Shown here: positions 33,041 through 44,890 of the stretch, piece by piece
Position numbering within the stretch: the stretch's first letter is position 1
How the letters are laid out: every line of letters begins with the position of its first letter
Origin: Hyperoodon ampullatus
Lineage: Eukaryota > Chordata > Mammalia > Artiodactyla > Ziphiidae
Assembly (NCBI GenBank): GCA_949752795.1
Contig: OX457057.1
Span: 157,457,980 to 157,521,979 of the forward strand
Direction: 5' to 3'
Length of the DNA: 64,000 nt
The notes under the pieces: generated by a model
The model's database searches: none
What the model saw: the letters and a program-made list of their open reading frames with translations, nothing else
What the model was told of the DNA's origin: nothing
Translations under genes and position numbers: made by a program

Positions 33041-34396
33041 CTACCTGGAGTGTTATAGGAATGATTGTTGAATTTATTAAATGCCTTCTTAGCATCTTTG
33101 ATATGATCAAATTTTTCCCTTTTTGCTCTAACAAATTACTTTGATAGACTTCCTAATGTACAACAAACTTTGCATTTTTTGAATAAATCCTATTTGTGTT
33201 GTTTTATTCTTTAGTTATCCTGCTAGATTCTATTTGCTTTTTTAAAAAAGATTTTTTTGCATTTATATACATAAGTGAGATTACAGTCATCTATTTCTTC
33301 TTCAAAGTTTTGGTGTTAAAGTTGTGCAGGCTTTGTAAAATGTATCAGGAACCTCTGTATTTTTTTCTATGGCCTAGAATCATTTAAAAGATATAGGAAC
33401 TAGCTGTTCTTTAAAGGTTAGGTAGATTTCAGCTATGAAACCAGTAGGTAACATTTTCAGTGGAAGATCTTTTTGACCTTTCCAATGTCGTCTGTGGTCT
33501 ATTCAAAATTTTTCATGCCTTCTTCTTGGGTTAATTTTGGTCATTTTTATCTTACTGAGAAATTATCCATTTCCTCTAGATTTGCAAATTTGTTGCCATG
33601 GAGTTTCATATAATTCTGTCTCATAATTTTTAAAAAACTCTCTTACATTGTAATTTGTCTCTTTTTTCATCCCTAATTTTTCATATTTTTACTTTCTCTT
33701 CTATTTTCTTAATCAAGTTTGCAATAGGTTGTGTATTTTATTGGTTCTTTTGAAATACCAGCCTTTGGCTTCATTAATCATTCTACTAAATTTTGTTTCT
33801 TATTTTGTTAGGTTCAATTTTTTCTCTATAAATTCTCTCTTCCTAAATTGCAAAAAAAAAAAAGTTTTAATAATCTTTTAAAATTTCCTAGATAGACAGC
33901 AAATTTCTTCATCTTTTATTTTTCTTACTGAAAATAATAAAGGCATTGTGACTATATATTATTATATTTTAACTCTGAATACATCTTTGGGTACCATAAG
34001 TTCATATATGAAGTGTTTTCCTTTTCTATTGCTTTCTATAGAGTTTATCATTTTAGCTTTGAGATCTTCTTGACCTAATGGCTATTTAAAAATGTTTTTA
34101 CTTTCCAAGTAGTTAATATTTTCTACTTTGGCTCAACATTTCATTATTTATTCTTAATTTTATGGGGTTATTAATAAACTTAATTTATACTGTTTCTTTT
34201 TGGATATGTATATTATTGATTTCTGTAAATATTTAATGGTATATGAAGACTGTATATTTCTACTAGAGATTTCCAAAATTATTCTAAAGATTTATTAATT
34301 TGAATTTGTTGATATACTGTTCAGTCTCTCCTTGTCTTTGAGTACCAGATTCTCTGATTCTGAAAGAAGTGTGCTGACTTCTCCCTCTCTAATTGC
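33041..34396 (-). mobile_element. L1 ORF2, decayed, left part
   Basis: Antisense L1 ORF2 reverse-transcriptase region: GAATTTATTAAATGCCTTCT, GACTTCCTAATGTACAACAA, ATAAATCCTATTTGTGTTG, GTATCAGGAACCTCTG, TACCAGCCTTTGGCTTCATT. Interrupted by a SINE at 34397 and continuing after it. Confidence 0.85.
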
Positions 34397-34740
34397 ATTT
34401 TTTCTAAAATTATTTATTTAATTTATTTATTTACTTTAATTTTGGCTGCGTTGGGTCTTTGTTGCTGCATGCAGGCTTCCTCTAGTTGCGTCGAGCGGGG
34501 GCTACTCTTTGTTGCGGTGCAGAGGCTTCTCATTTGGTGGCTTCTCTTGTTGCAGAGCACGGGCTCTAGGCGTGCGGGCTTCAGTAGTTGTGGCTCATGG
34601 GCTCCAGAGCAGAGGCTCAGTAGTTGTGGCACACAGGCTTAGCTGCTCCGTGGCATGTGGGATCTTCCCGGACCAGGGCTTGAACCCGCGTTCCCTGCAT
34701 TGGCAGGCAGTCTCTCAACCACTGCGCCACCAGGAAGCCC
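34397..34740 (-). mobile_element. CHR SINE, full length, inside L1
   Basis: Long-form copy in inverse orientation with a TTTATTTATT-type tail at its left and the inverted tRNA-Glu-derived head at its right. TSD TCTAATTGC at 34388-34396 and 34741-34749. Splits L1 ORF2. Confidence 0.95.
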
Positions 34741-35040
34741 TCTAATTGCCTTTTAAATAGGTTCTAGAAGACTTGCTTTATGTATGTAGCTCTTATTTCA
34801 TTAGGTGTAAGAAAGCTTTTGACCATTATAACTTCTTGATAAATATTGTGCTTTTTAACCATCACATTATATTCATCTGTATCCTGTTCAGTACTTTTAA
34901 CCTTACTTTCCACCTTGCCTAATTTTAATATTACCACTCCTTTTGTTTGTTTGCTTATTTGTATGTATTTGTCTTGTAACTCTGCCAAGTCTTTGTTTTT
35001 AACCTCTTGAAATCGCTTTGTTTGAAATGTTCTTACCATG
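34741..35040 (-). mobile_element. L1 ORF2, continuation
   Basis: The antisense L1 pattern continues (AGACTTGCTTTATGTATGTA; ATTATATTCATCTGTATCC; TTTAATATTACCACTCC). Confidence 0.7.
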
Positions 35041-35084
35041 TGTGGGTTACTCCTAGGGTTTGTAATTATTCCACTGTGACGGTC

Positions 35085-35630
35085 TCTTTTGTAAATATTT
35101 TATTAAAGTATATTATATACATAGAAAAGTGCATAAATCATAAGTACATGTAGTTCACAGAATTTTTACAAAGTGAACACGTCTGTGACTACTACCCAGA
35201 TCACAGTATAGAACAATATCAGCGCCCCAGATCCCTCCCTGAAGCCCCTCCCAGTCCCTGACCACCCAAAGTTAACCATTGTTCTGATCCCCAAAACCAT
35301 AATTTACTTTTGCCTATTCTGAATTTTATATAAATGAGATCATATTGTATATCCCCACTTGTATCCAGTTTCTTTGGTCCAACATTATGTTTGTGTATTT
35401 TTCCATGTTTTTGTGTGTGGTAGTGGTTTATATTTTTTATTGCTGCATAGTATTTCATGATGTGAACATACTAATGTTTCTTTATCTAGCCTATCATTGA
35501 TGACCACTTAGGTTATTTTAACTTTTGGCAGTTACAAATTATATTGCTATAATAATTTTTGTACCCATGTTTTTGTACATATGTATGCTTGATCCACCAT
35601 TTCTATTCCAAAATATATGCCTCACAAAAA
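35085..35630 (-). mobile_element. Old L1 (L1ME-like) 3' UTR
   Basis: Antisense L1 3'-UTR blocks: AAGTGCATAAATCATAAGTA, ACTACTACCCAGATCACAG, TATAAATGAGATCATATTG, TATTGCTGCATAGTATTTC. Confidence 0.85.
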
Positions 35631-36209
35631 TTCACAGGGCTACACACCTATGATATATAGTTTTCTGTGTGTATGTTATACTTCAGTAAAATATTCACTT
35701 AATAAAAGGTAAAAGAGAGAGAATGCAAATAAGAATCAAAATTAAAAAGCAGAAATAAGGTCAGTCTCAAGAAAGATTTAAAAAAATAAGAAAAGAGTAT
35801 TATAGCATTTGAAAACCTATATGTAATAGACAAATGCCAAGAAATTACAAGATGTCAAAATTGGCACAAGAAGAAATGGATAACTTAGATATACCAGTTA
35901 AATATCAATAGTACCTAATACTTAAATATCAATAACTACTAGCTAAAAGGGTGTCTAAAAGACAAACTATCCCCTCAGATCTCAAGTACAGATGGTTTTT
36001 TACATTAGTATTAGCAACATTTGGAGGAACAGTCAATTTCTATCTTATATAAGTACTTACAGAACATAGGAAATGAATTGAGCAGATCATTCTGTGAGGC
36101 CAGTGTAATGACTTCAGAAGTAGATAGGAAAAACACACAAAAAATACACATAAGAAAATGATAGGTCTGTTTTACTTATGATCATAAATGTCAAACTCTA
36201 TATAAAAGA
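35631..36209 (+). mobile_element. Old L1 fragments, sense
   Basis: An L1-tail-like end (GTATGTTATACTTCAGTAAA) is followed by A-rich ORF2-like DNA (CACAAGAAGAAATGGATAAC). The body continues after the LTR at 36580. Confidence 0.5.
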
Positions 36210-36574
36210 TGTAGCAGGGTAACTGAGGACATGGGAAAAGACGTGACCCAAGAGTCGGCTCACCTAACAAGCTGGGTGTGTGAGAATGTTTCAGGACTGC
36301 AAGCAGTACTGATTGCTCTGGGCACTGATCCACGCATGTCCTTGGTATAATTGGGAACATAAGAAAGTAAGGAGGTGCATTGCTTAGATGTTCAAGGACA
36401 ACACAGCCAGTGAAAGAACATTTTTGTTCTGGATAAAACTTAAATAAATACGCTATAGTGGACTGAGGGCTTTGCTGTTTTGCCTGAGCGAGCTGCAGCC
36501 CTCTACCACTGTGCTTTAACGCATACATCTCGTGTGTTGGACTCATTTTCATCCCTGACTGAACAACTACAACA
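36210..36574 (+). mobile_element. Probable solo ERV LTR inside L1
   Basis: A 365-bp block starts TGTAGCAGGG and ends CTACAACA (TG...CA ends). It is bounded by a perfect 5-bp TSD AAAGA (36205-36209 and 36575-36579). An AATAAA lies near 36443, followed by a GT-rich U5-like end (CTCGTGTGTTGGACTC). L1 sequence flanks both sides. The block contains no gag, pol or env, so it is the product of LTR-LTR recombination. The ERV family is not named. Confidence 0.72.
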
Positions 36575-36579
36575 AAAGA

Positions 36580-37980
36580 TTAGTTATCCTTCTTATCCCT
36601 GGAATGAAGGGATGGTTTAACGTGAGAAAAGTTTATCAACATAATTCACCACATGAGTAGACTAACGTAAAACATTTATAATTGTTTATTAAAATATTAT
36701 TAATCTCAACTGATGTAGAAAAATCATTTGATAAAACATAAATAAGTCAATACCTGTTTATGGTAAGTCTATCAGAAGACAAGGAACTGTAGGGACTCAC
36801 TTTAACTGAAAACTCACGACAAAAACTATACTTGTGGAAAAACTGAAGATGCAGTTGCTTTAAAACTGGGAACAAGAAAAAAAAATGCTATTATTGCTAC
36901 TATGTAACATAAACTGGAGGGCTTTTCCAAGCAATAAGAAATGGGAAAAAAGAGCTGCAAGCCCTGGAAGGGAAAAACAAAAAGCCCTATTACCTGCATC
37001 TTGGTGGTGAGAAGGGACTTCCTAAAAATATTCAGAAACATAAATCATGAAGGAAAAAAGGTGAATTCAATTTTATCAAAGCAGAAAATTGCTACTTAAC
37101 AAGAAATAACATTGATAAAGTTAACAGACAGATGATACTTTTTGAGAAAATATTTTCATTGTCTAACATCATTCAGAGAATTATATCCAGCATTAGAAGG
37201 GAGCTTTTGCAAAAATCAGCAAGAAAAACACATAATCCTAGTGGGAAAAATAGACAAAGGCCACGAACAGGCAACTTCCATAAGAGGAGACCTAAAGTGT
37301 TACGATACATAGAAGATGCTCAAAGTCATTAGCTATCATAAACTTTCCATTATTTGAGTGATGAAATTCAGAAAGTGGGATAATGCTTAGGTTGACAGGA
37401 ATACTGGGTCAGGGATTATGGTGCTGTTATGCATTGCTGGGGGGAACATAGGCTGTAGTATTCTGGAGAGCAATTTGGCAGTATATTTTCAAATTAAATA
37501 TACAAGATTACCCAGCCACTCCACTCTGAAGTATATTGCAAAACAATTCTCACATAAGTCCACAATAATGGGATGCTTATTGTTTGTGGTGGTCCAGAGT
37601 GGGAGCCAGGCTAACCTGGGTGTCCACTCCCCAGGGGACGGATAGTCAAAAAGTGATGGATGGACCAGAGAGTAATATACAGCAATGAGAAGACAGACTA
37701 GAGGCAACATGCAATATGCAGCATAAACGTATCTTCAAAACATAGCACTGGATTTAAAAAGAAGGAGAATGTGATTTATTACACAGTATCATTTACATAA
37801 ATTAGAAATATATGTACACAAGACATCAATACACAATTTATAATAAGACATAAAAATGAAACACATTAGGAAGAGGAAGTGCAAGTGGGGAATTTGGACA
37901 AAAGGAAATAAGCCAGCCAACTAACAAGCTAACAAACAAGTGAGGGATCTATGTTGATCAAAGATGATAATGCACCATGT
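36580..37980 (+). mobile_element. Old L1/HAL1-like ORF2 part, sense
   Basis: Reverse-transcriptase region: GGGATGGTTTAACGTGAGAA, CATAATTCACCACATGAGTA, GTAGAAAAATCATTTGATAA, GTGGAAAAACTGAAGATGC. Distal ORF2: TACCCAGCCACTCCACTCTG. Heavily broken. Confidence 0.75.
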
Positions 37981-38079
37981 ATTAAGGAGTATGATTGACA
38001 CAGCTCTCAGTTTTTGAGTTCCCCTTCCCAAACAACAGCAGCAATAATAAGAAAAAAAGACAAGAACAAGCAATGAGAG

Positions 38080-38517
38080 GTTGAAAACTGGCAGGGATGC
38101 CAGATCAAGTAATTTTGAAGGCTATAGAGAGGAGTTTAGGTCTCATTCTTCGTGCAGTGGGAAGAAATCATGGGAGGGTCTTAAGGAGTGAGTGGTACCT
38201 CTTCATAGAGACCATTATGGCCACTGCAGGATGACCAAATGAGAGGATGCAGGGCAGCCAGGCAGGAGACTCTCATCTCAGGTAGGAGGTTGAAGATGGC
38301 TCAGATTAGGCTTGTAGCAATGGAGATGAGAGAAGTAGGCAGATTCAGGTTACATCTTGGATAGAAACCTAACAGGAGCTGCTGAGAAATTGAATGTTGG
38401 TGTTGAGGGAAGGAGAGAAATGAAAAATGACACTTAAGCTTTTGTCTTTGGCAACTGGGTGGTGCCATTGACCGAGGCTGGGAAGATGGGGATAAAAAGG
38501 GGAAACCAAAACTTCGC
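38080..38517 (-). mobile_element. L2 LINE, part 1 of a split copy
   Basis: Antisense L2 ORF2 region: GGGTCTTAAGGAGTGAGTGG, GACCATTATGGCCACTGC, CATTGACCGAGGCTGGGAAG. Stops at 38517 where an L1 tail begins and resumes at 39317. Confidence 0.75.
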
Positions 38518-39316
38518 TTTTTCTTTTTTTTTTGGTGCATGTGCTTTTCCTTTAATTGAAGTATAGTTGATTTACAATACTGTGTTGGTTTCAGGTGTAC
38601 GTCTAAGTGATAATAAGTGGGTTTTTTTGCAGATTATATTTCATTATAGGTTATTACAAAATATTGGGTGTAATTCTCTGTGCTACAAAATAAATCCTTG
38701 TGTTTATCTATTTTATGTATAGTAGTTTGTGTCTGTTAATCCTATACTCCTAATTTGTCCCTCTCCCTGCTCCTTTGGTAATCACAAGTTTTTCTCCTAT
38801 GTCTGTGAGTCTGTTTCTGTCTTGTATATACATTCATTTGTATTATTTTTTAGATTCCATATGTAAGTGATATTATATAGTATTTGTCTGATTTCTTTTA
38901 CTAAGCTTAATATTCTCTAGGTCCATCCACATTGCTTCAAATGGCAATATTTCATTTCTTTTTATGGCTGAGTAATATTCCATTATATGTGTGTACCATT
39001 ATATGGTACACATTATATGTGTGTATCTTCCTTGTCTATTCGTCTGTTGATGGACACTTGGGTTGCTTCCATATCTTGACAATTATAAATAGTGCTGCTG
39101 TGAACATTGGGGAATGTGTATCTTTTCAAATTAGTGTTTTCATTTTTTCTGGGTATGTACCCAGGAGTGGAATTGCTGGATCATATGGTAGTTCTATTTT
39201 TAGTTTTTTGAGGAACCTCCATAATGTTTTCCACAGTGACCGCACCAATTTACATTCCCACCAGCAGTATACAAGGGTTCCCTTTTTCTCCACATCCTTG
39301 CCAACACAAAATTTCT
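38518..39316 (-). mobile_element. L1 3' part inserted in L2
   Basis: T-run, then inverse L1 3' UTR (AATTGAAGTATAGTTGATTT; TGGTTTCAGGTGTACGTC; ATGTCTGTGAGTCTGTTTC), then the ORF2 end (ACCCAGGAGTGGAATTGCTG; ATTCCCACCAGCAGTATAC; CTCCACATCCTTGCCAACAC). 5'-truncated. A TATGTGTGTACC duplication sits near 38985-39030. Confidence 0.93.
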
Positions 39317-39440
39317 GAGTTGGATCACTTAGCGTGTTAAGTTTGAGATGTCTATTAGACATTCAAGTGGCGAGATCAATAAGGCAGTTTGATATTTGGT
39401 CTGAATTCAAGGAAGATTCACACTTGGGGATTGAATGAGT
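39317..39440 (-). mobile_element. L2 LINE, part 2 of the split copy
   Basis: On the minus strand 39362-39336 encodes MSNRHLKLN, a conserved L2 ORF2 peptide just after the reverse-transcriptase core. This fixes both identity and orientation. Confidence 0.82.
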
Positions 39441-39444
39441 GTAT

Positions 39445-39642
39445 AGAGAGTTAAATATCTGGCTCTAACTCCCAATATTTATGTCACCTTGGCCAAGATA
39501 CACAATTTCTAGGTCTTAATTTGTTTATCTGTAACACTGCAATAGAATCTGTTTCCCAGGGCTGTTATGAATATTAAATCAGATAATACATCTAAAGAAC
39601 TTGCCACAGAACCTGGCACATAATAAGTGCTTAATAAAGGCC
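39445..39642 (+). mobile_element. MIR SINE
   Basis: CTGGCTCTAACTCCCAATAT, TGTCACCTTGGCCAAGATA, GGGCTGTTATGAATATTAAA, ACCTGGCACATAATAAGTGC. Confidence 0.9.
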
Positions 39643-39875
39643 CCTGTGACTGGAGAACAGGGAAGGGAAAGACAATGTCAGGTGAAAGAGGTTGGCAGTG
39701 GGGAGATCATGTCAGAATTTTTCAGCTGTGGTAAGTAGCTTTCAGTTAGTGGCTCTTAGGGGCTTTTATGCCAGGAGGGATGTGACCTGGCATTACTAAT
39801 AGTAGTGGCAGATCATTTAAGCATTAGCATTCAATATTGTTTTTTCAGACTGTAAAGAGTCTGGGTTGTTGTATA

Positions 39876-39912
<37 letters not shown>

Positions 39913-40667
39913 CCAAACAAATAAATTTAAAACTTTGATTTCAGGAGAATACATTCAGAAATTATAACAAGTGGAAGCATTTTTAGCTGAACGGCATTAG
40001 GATAGTCCTGACAATTCTTGCATCTGCAGTATCCACAAGGGCTTCCCTGCCAGTTTGGGCACAGGTCTATTCTTTACACTGAGTGTTCTTGAGTGGCAAG
40101 CGATTGGTGCTTAGGGACGGCTGGCATTTTATAGCTAAGCCCATAGAGTGAAGCCTCAGTACTTTGTAGTTATCATACTGCATTAGCACAGAGGCTGAAG
40201 TCACACATTGCCCAATATTTCAGAAAATAATCTTCATTCTGCTGCATCCAATGGCTTCTCTGTATCCAGTAAATGATGCAGTGTTTCAGAAAAGGTTACC
40301 TTTCATAGAACAATTATATAAGTATCTAGTTACTGCACAAAAACTTGAAGTTGTTTAATTTTGGGGTTAGGAGTGCTACAGATCACATATACCTTACCGT
40401 AAATACAATGAAGAAGCATCAGTAGCCCAAATGCGGTAGCTGAGCAGGGCATCCTGGTGGTTCTAATTTCACATTTCTCTTTATTTATAGACTTGCTGTA
40501 ACAAGTGATGATGGACCTCCATACTTCAGCTGCTTATCCTTTATTGAGCCCATGAGTGGGACAATTATAGTAGCACATCTGGAATGCTAGAGAGAGAGGT
40601 CTCTATGAAGCACTGAAAAACCCCAGCAGCAACAAAAAGGGAATAATGCCCTTCGATCAGTTTTCCA
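39643..40667. other. Unassigned sequence
   Basis: Apart from the CA microsatellite, nothing recognised; no exon evidence. Confidence 0.35.
39879..39911. repeat. (CA)n microsatellite
   Basis: About 16 uninterrupted AC units after a TATACGCGC start. Confidence 0.95.
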
Positions 40668-41175
40668 GTTAACTGCTGCACAACAGAGTACCCAAAACTT
40701 AATGTTTAAAACAATAGCATCTAAATTATGTCTCATGATTCTTTGGGTCAGGAATTCAGGCAGGGCTCAGCTGGGCAATTCTACTGCCCCATATGATGTT
40801 GTGTGGGGTCATTCAGTAGTAATCATGCAGGGGTTGTCTGGTCTGGAGGGCCTAAGACATTTTCACTCATATACTTTGTGTTTTTTGGAGAATGGCAGGA
40901 AGCTGGGCTCGGCTGGAGCCCTCTCGCACTCTATGAAGTTTCAGGGCTCTGAGCCATGTAGGCTCTCAAGCAGGGTATTTTGGCCGCTTGTAAGGCATCT
41001 CAGGGTTCTAAGAGACCAATGTAGAAGCTGCCAACCTCTTAAAGGGTATCTCAGAACTGGAATAGTGCCATTTCTGCTTTACTCTATTGGTCAAGGTGCT
41101 CAGAGGCCAGGCCACATTCACAGGAAGGAGAACTAGACTCCATCTCTTGGTGGGAGGAGTGTCAAGGAATTTTAA
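40668..41175 (+). mobile_element. Ancient LTR-like repeat, family uncertain
   Basis: CTGCACAACAGAGTACCC, GGGTCAGGAATTCAGGCAGG, CTCAGCTGGGCAATTCTACT and CTAGACTCCATCTCTTGGTG follow, in order, a common mammalian repeat I believe to be of ERVL/MaLR type. The 144-codon open frame at 40702-41136 is inside it and is not a gene. Confidence 0.55.
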
Positions 41176-41227
41176 TCCACACAGTTAGGGACAATTGTTT
41201 GCGTTGATGGTACCTGAATAGCCCGAG

Positions 41228-41327
41228 AGGCAGTATTATCTAGTGGTGAGAGCACAGACTCTAGAGTTGGACGGTCTGGTTTCAAATCCAAGCCTTATGA
41301 CTTTAGCTGTGTGACTCTGTAAATTGT
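41228..41327 (+). mobile_element. MIR 5' fragment
   Basis: Starts CAGTATTATCTAGTGGTGAG and reaches GTGTGACTCTGTAAATTG; the rest is replaced by an L1 at 41328. Confidence 0.72.
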
Positions 41328-41995
41328 TTAAAAATCAATTTTATTGAGATATAATTTATATGCAGTGAAGTGTTCTCATTTTAAGGGTTAATTTCTATAA
41401 ATTTTGTCAAATTTATATACCTGTATAACTACCAACACTATCAAGATAAAGAACATTTCCATCACCCTAAAATGTTTCCTTGAACTACTTTCCAGTTAAC
41501 CTGGAAACCTCCAACCCAAGCAATCATTGATCTGCTTTCCTATCATTATAGATTAGATTTGTCTCTTCTAGAGTAAATGGAATCATACAGTATGTACCCT
41601 TTTGTATCTGACTTCTTTTACTTAGCATGTTTCTGAGATTCATGCATGTTTTGCATGTTTCACTATTCCTGTTCATTGTTCAGAAGTATTCCATTATATG
41701 GATATACCAGAATTTGTCGACTCATCTATTGATGGACTTATGAGTTATTTCCAATCTAAGTTATTGTGAAAAAAGCTGCTAGGAACTTTTGTTTTGTGTA
41801 TTTAATAATAATAAAATAACAAATATCCGTGTGGACATATGTTTTTATTTCTCTTCAGTAAATTCCTAGGAGTGGGAATGCTGGGTGTCACTAAGTATAT
41901 GCTTACCGTACAAGAAATTGTGAAAATGTTTTCATAGTGATTTTTATCATATTACACCCCATATCAATAATATATGAGAGCACCAGTTGCTCAAT
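41328..41995 (-). mobile_element. Old L1 (L1ME-like) 3' UTR and ORF2 end
   Basis: TTATTGAGATATAATTTATA, CAACACTATCAAGATAAAGA, GAATCATACAGTATGTACCC, TATTCCATTATATGGATATA, CCTAGGAGTGGGAATGCTGG. Confidence 0.92.
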
Positions 41996-44684
41996 AGCCT
42001 TGTAGCAGACCACAGGCAAAGCTTGTAGCTGCAAATTTTAGGCATGACATGTCTTTGAAGTCTCATCTGAGAAATTCATGTGAATTATGCATTATACTTA
42101 AAATAGATGTGTATTTGTTTTAATACAAAATAACATTTTAAATGTCTTACCAGCAGGAAAAATAAATTGATGCTCTTTATTCTTTGATCTTCTATTCCTC
42201 CATGACATCTATGATTAGCTCTGTTTGAGAAACAATGTCATATAAAAGGAAGCGCACTGTAAACTATAATGGGCAATGAAAATTCTTATTATTATATATA
42301 GATTCACATATCAAATATTGAAAGCATCACATTGGTCTTAGCTCCACATAGTGAATCCAAGGAGAAAAATAAAAGGTATTTAAAGTTAGGGGAAACAGAA
42401 CTCTACCAAAGTACATGATTCCTGGAATTTACTTTGTGTTAATACAGTATGACGTATTCTTCAAACTATGGTGCAGTAGGCTTTTTCAGTTTGGCTGATT
42501 GCCAGGGAGGCGGGAGGTTCATTATTAAGGAGAAATATGTAAAGAGGAAGAAAAGCCAGTGTATGCAAGTGTGGGAGATACTGGAGTCTCTAGTCCCCCC
42601 ATAATCTCCATAAACCTCTTAAAAATCATTTTTTGAGATGGTCAGCTGATGTTTTCTCAGTCTTCTTTGAAATTTGTGCAGCTTCAAAAAGTGTCACTTT
42701 CCCTATCCAGAGCACCACTTTCTTTAGAAATTCCAGTGCCATCATTTTAAATCAATAAGCCAGTATTCACAAGGGCACCATGAAAGGAAGATCAGCGTTC
42801 CCTGAGACTCCTGGGTAATGGCAAAGAACTGGATGTTGGAAGCCCTTTAGAGATTTGTGGAAGACCTGGATTGTGTTTCCTTTGCTCAACTCTTAAAGTG
42901 GCCTTAGATCTATTAACCCTTCTAGCCAGGAAAGCAAGGGAAAAAAAGCTTTCATCAGGGGCCCCAGAATTCATTTCCATAATTAACACCACTGGAGGAA
43001 TAGCTCATCCACTTATAATTTCTTTTCATCTCCTTTATTTCTGTTAGGGAGTGTAATACAGACTTGGCACGTGGTTCCTTCTCAAGAAATCCTTAAAGAA
43101 AATAACACTCCTCCTGTCCAATAATTTTTCAAATGCGTGCTAATATTGTTGTTAGAAGAATATTGTTTTAACATGTAGAAATTGTGGACCTGTGTCACAA
43201 CAATTGTATCTTTTTTTGAGAAAGTTACCATACAATTTTGGCAAATAGATGAGCTAGATAATATTCTAAAATGTGTAGTCAGGGTTTAAATGGCTGAAAA
43301 ATTGAAGTCTAATGAAGATTTGTTATTGAAGGAAAGGAGGAGCCTGGGGAGTGCACACAGAATTGCTAACAGTGCAGTGTCAAAACAAGCATTCATGAAG
43401 GCTGATTGAGAATCTGTAGAATGAAACAAGCAGACACAGGCTTTTGTGGGTCCATGTGATTTAACAGCGATAGGGGGATCGCGTCTGGTGTAAGAGACAA
43501 AGACTGCTTCAGAAGGTAAAGATGAATAGCTTAAAGCAGAAATTTAAAAATAATATTCCTGCCAAATAACCCTTGGTGATTTTTCAAAATAAGAAAAATG
43601 TTGCATGTTTGTATTCATGTCATGTGAGAAGTTAAATTCCAATTCTTTTGTCTTCTATTTTCTACTAAATCATCAGTTTGCTTTTGTTTCCTTTTGGAAA
43701 AATGAACAAGTCCTCAAATGCTGTGAACTCCATCCTGATTCAAACTCTATTCTCAAACAAAAGAACCTCCTGCACTCTTTGTCCGCCAATAACCTGACCC
43801 ATCTGCTATTTTTACCTCTTAACCCTGATATGACTTTAGCTCTTAATTTGAATTTTTCTCACTTTGTACATGTTTTAAGTAAACTTGGAGATGTCTGTGT
43901 TTGGTTCACTAGTCACAGTATAATTCTGGTGACCCCTTTGAGCCTCACCTCAAATTTCCATTTATTCATACATCGAATTGCTTCTAGGGGTATGACATTT
44001 TGGACGTGATTAGAAGGCCAAGTGAAAAATATTTAATGATGTCACATGACAAGGCCACTTGGACAAAAGGACTTTGTACATGTGACTTCACACAATGGGA
44101 AATCATGAACTTTTCTCACCCTGTAAGTGGCATTGTGCCAGAGCACACTAAACTTCTAAACTTAGAAGCTACCCTCTGGCATGGTTCAGGAAACCTTTTC
44201 AGTTCTGATATCTGGAGTTTCTATACAAAAATATAAATTAACATTGGGAATAATTCATTATTTTTCATGGATTAAAACCAAATCTTGTTCAAGAACACTA
44301 CTCTCTTATAGGCTATAAATCTCATTCATTACTAACATTTTCTTTGTTTACACAATATTTTGTCACATATGGGAATATATGTAAAAGATAAGAGCATACC
44401 AGAGCAATAAGAATGGAAAAAAACAAGAGAGTAGGTTTCAACTTATTGTTCATTTAAGTTAATATTGTTCTTTCAGAAAACAACCTTTTTTTTTTTTTTT
44501 AAACTTAAAAATGTATTTCTGATAGCCCCACGGTATGCTCTGAACTGCGCTGGTGTTATGGAGCATATGGGGCACTGATACAACATAGAACGTACTTTCA
44601 AGGAGGTTGGTCTTGTAGAAAGAGACAGTGTAATAAAATTAAGAAAGAATGGAAACCTGCAGTTAAATTTCATACGTCCGGTAT
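41996..44684. other. Unassigned sequence
   Basis: About 2.7 kb without a recognised repeat, RNA gene or exon. The 134-codon open frame at 43605-44009 has no domain, no splice context and biased Leu/Phe/Ser composition as expected for AT-rich random frames. A T-run lies at 44486-44501. Confidence 0.4.
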
Positions 44685-44890
44685 TTTATGTACTTTATCT
44701 CTTACATTCACAACAATCTTGCAAAGAAGATATTATCCTTCCCAATTTATACATAAAGAAAGTGGTTCAGGAAGGTGAAGTAATTTGCTTGGGGTCACTC
44801 AGCTAGTAAACTGCCAAAGCAGGATTCACAGTCAGGTGTTTCTAACTTTAGAGAACCAAGTGTTTTCCACTGTGCCCAGCTACCTCCTAT
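44685..44890 (-). mobile_element. MIR SINE
   Basis: ACATTCACAACAATCTTGC, AAGTGGTTCAGGAAGGTGAA, CTTGGGGTCACTCAGCTAG, GCAGGATTCACAGTCAGG. Confidence 0.86.

Noticed and set aside
39126..39362. Minus frame that begins with an L2 peptide and continues into L1 sequence, looking like a fusion protein
   Set aside because: Produced by an L1 inserted into an L2; both parts are dead transposon DNA.
40702..41136. 144-codon plus-strand open frame
   Set aside because: Lies wholly inside an LTR-like interspersed repeat and has no known domain.
43605..44009. 134-codon plus-strand open frame with many Leu and Phe
   Set aside because: No domain, no promoter or splice support. The hydrophobic bias follows from T-rich DNA.
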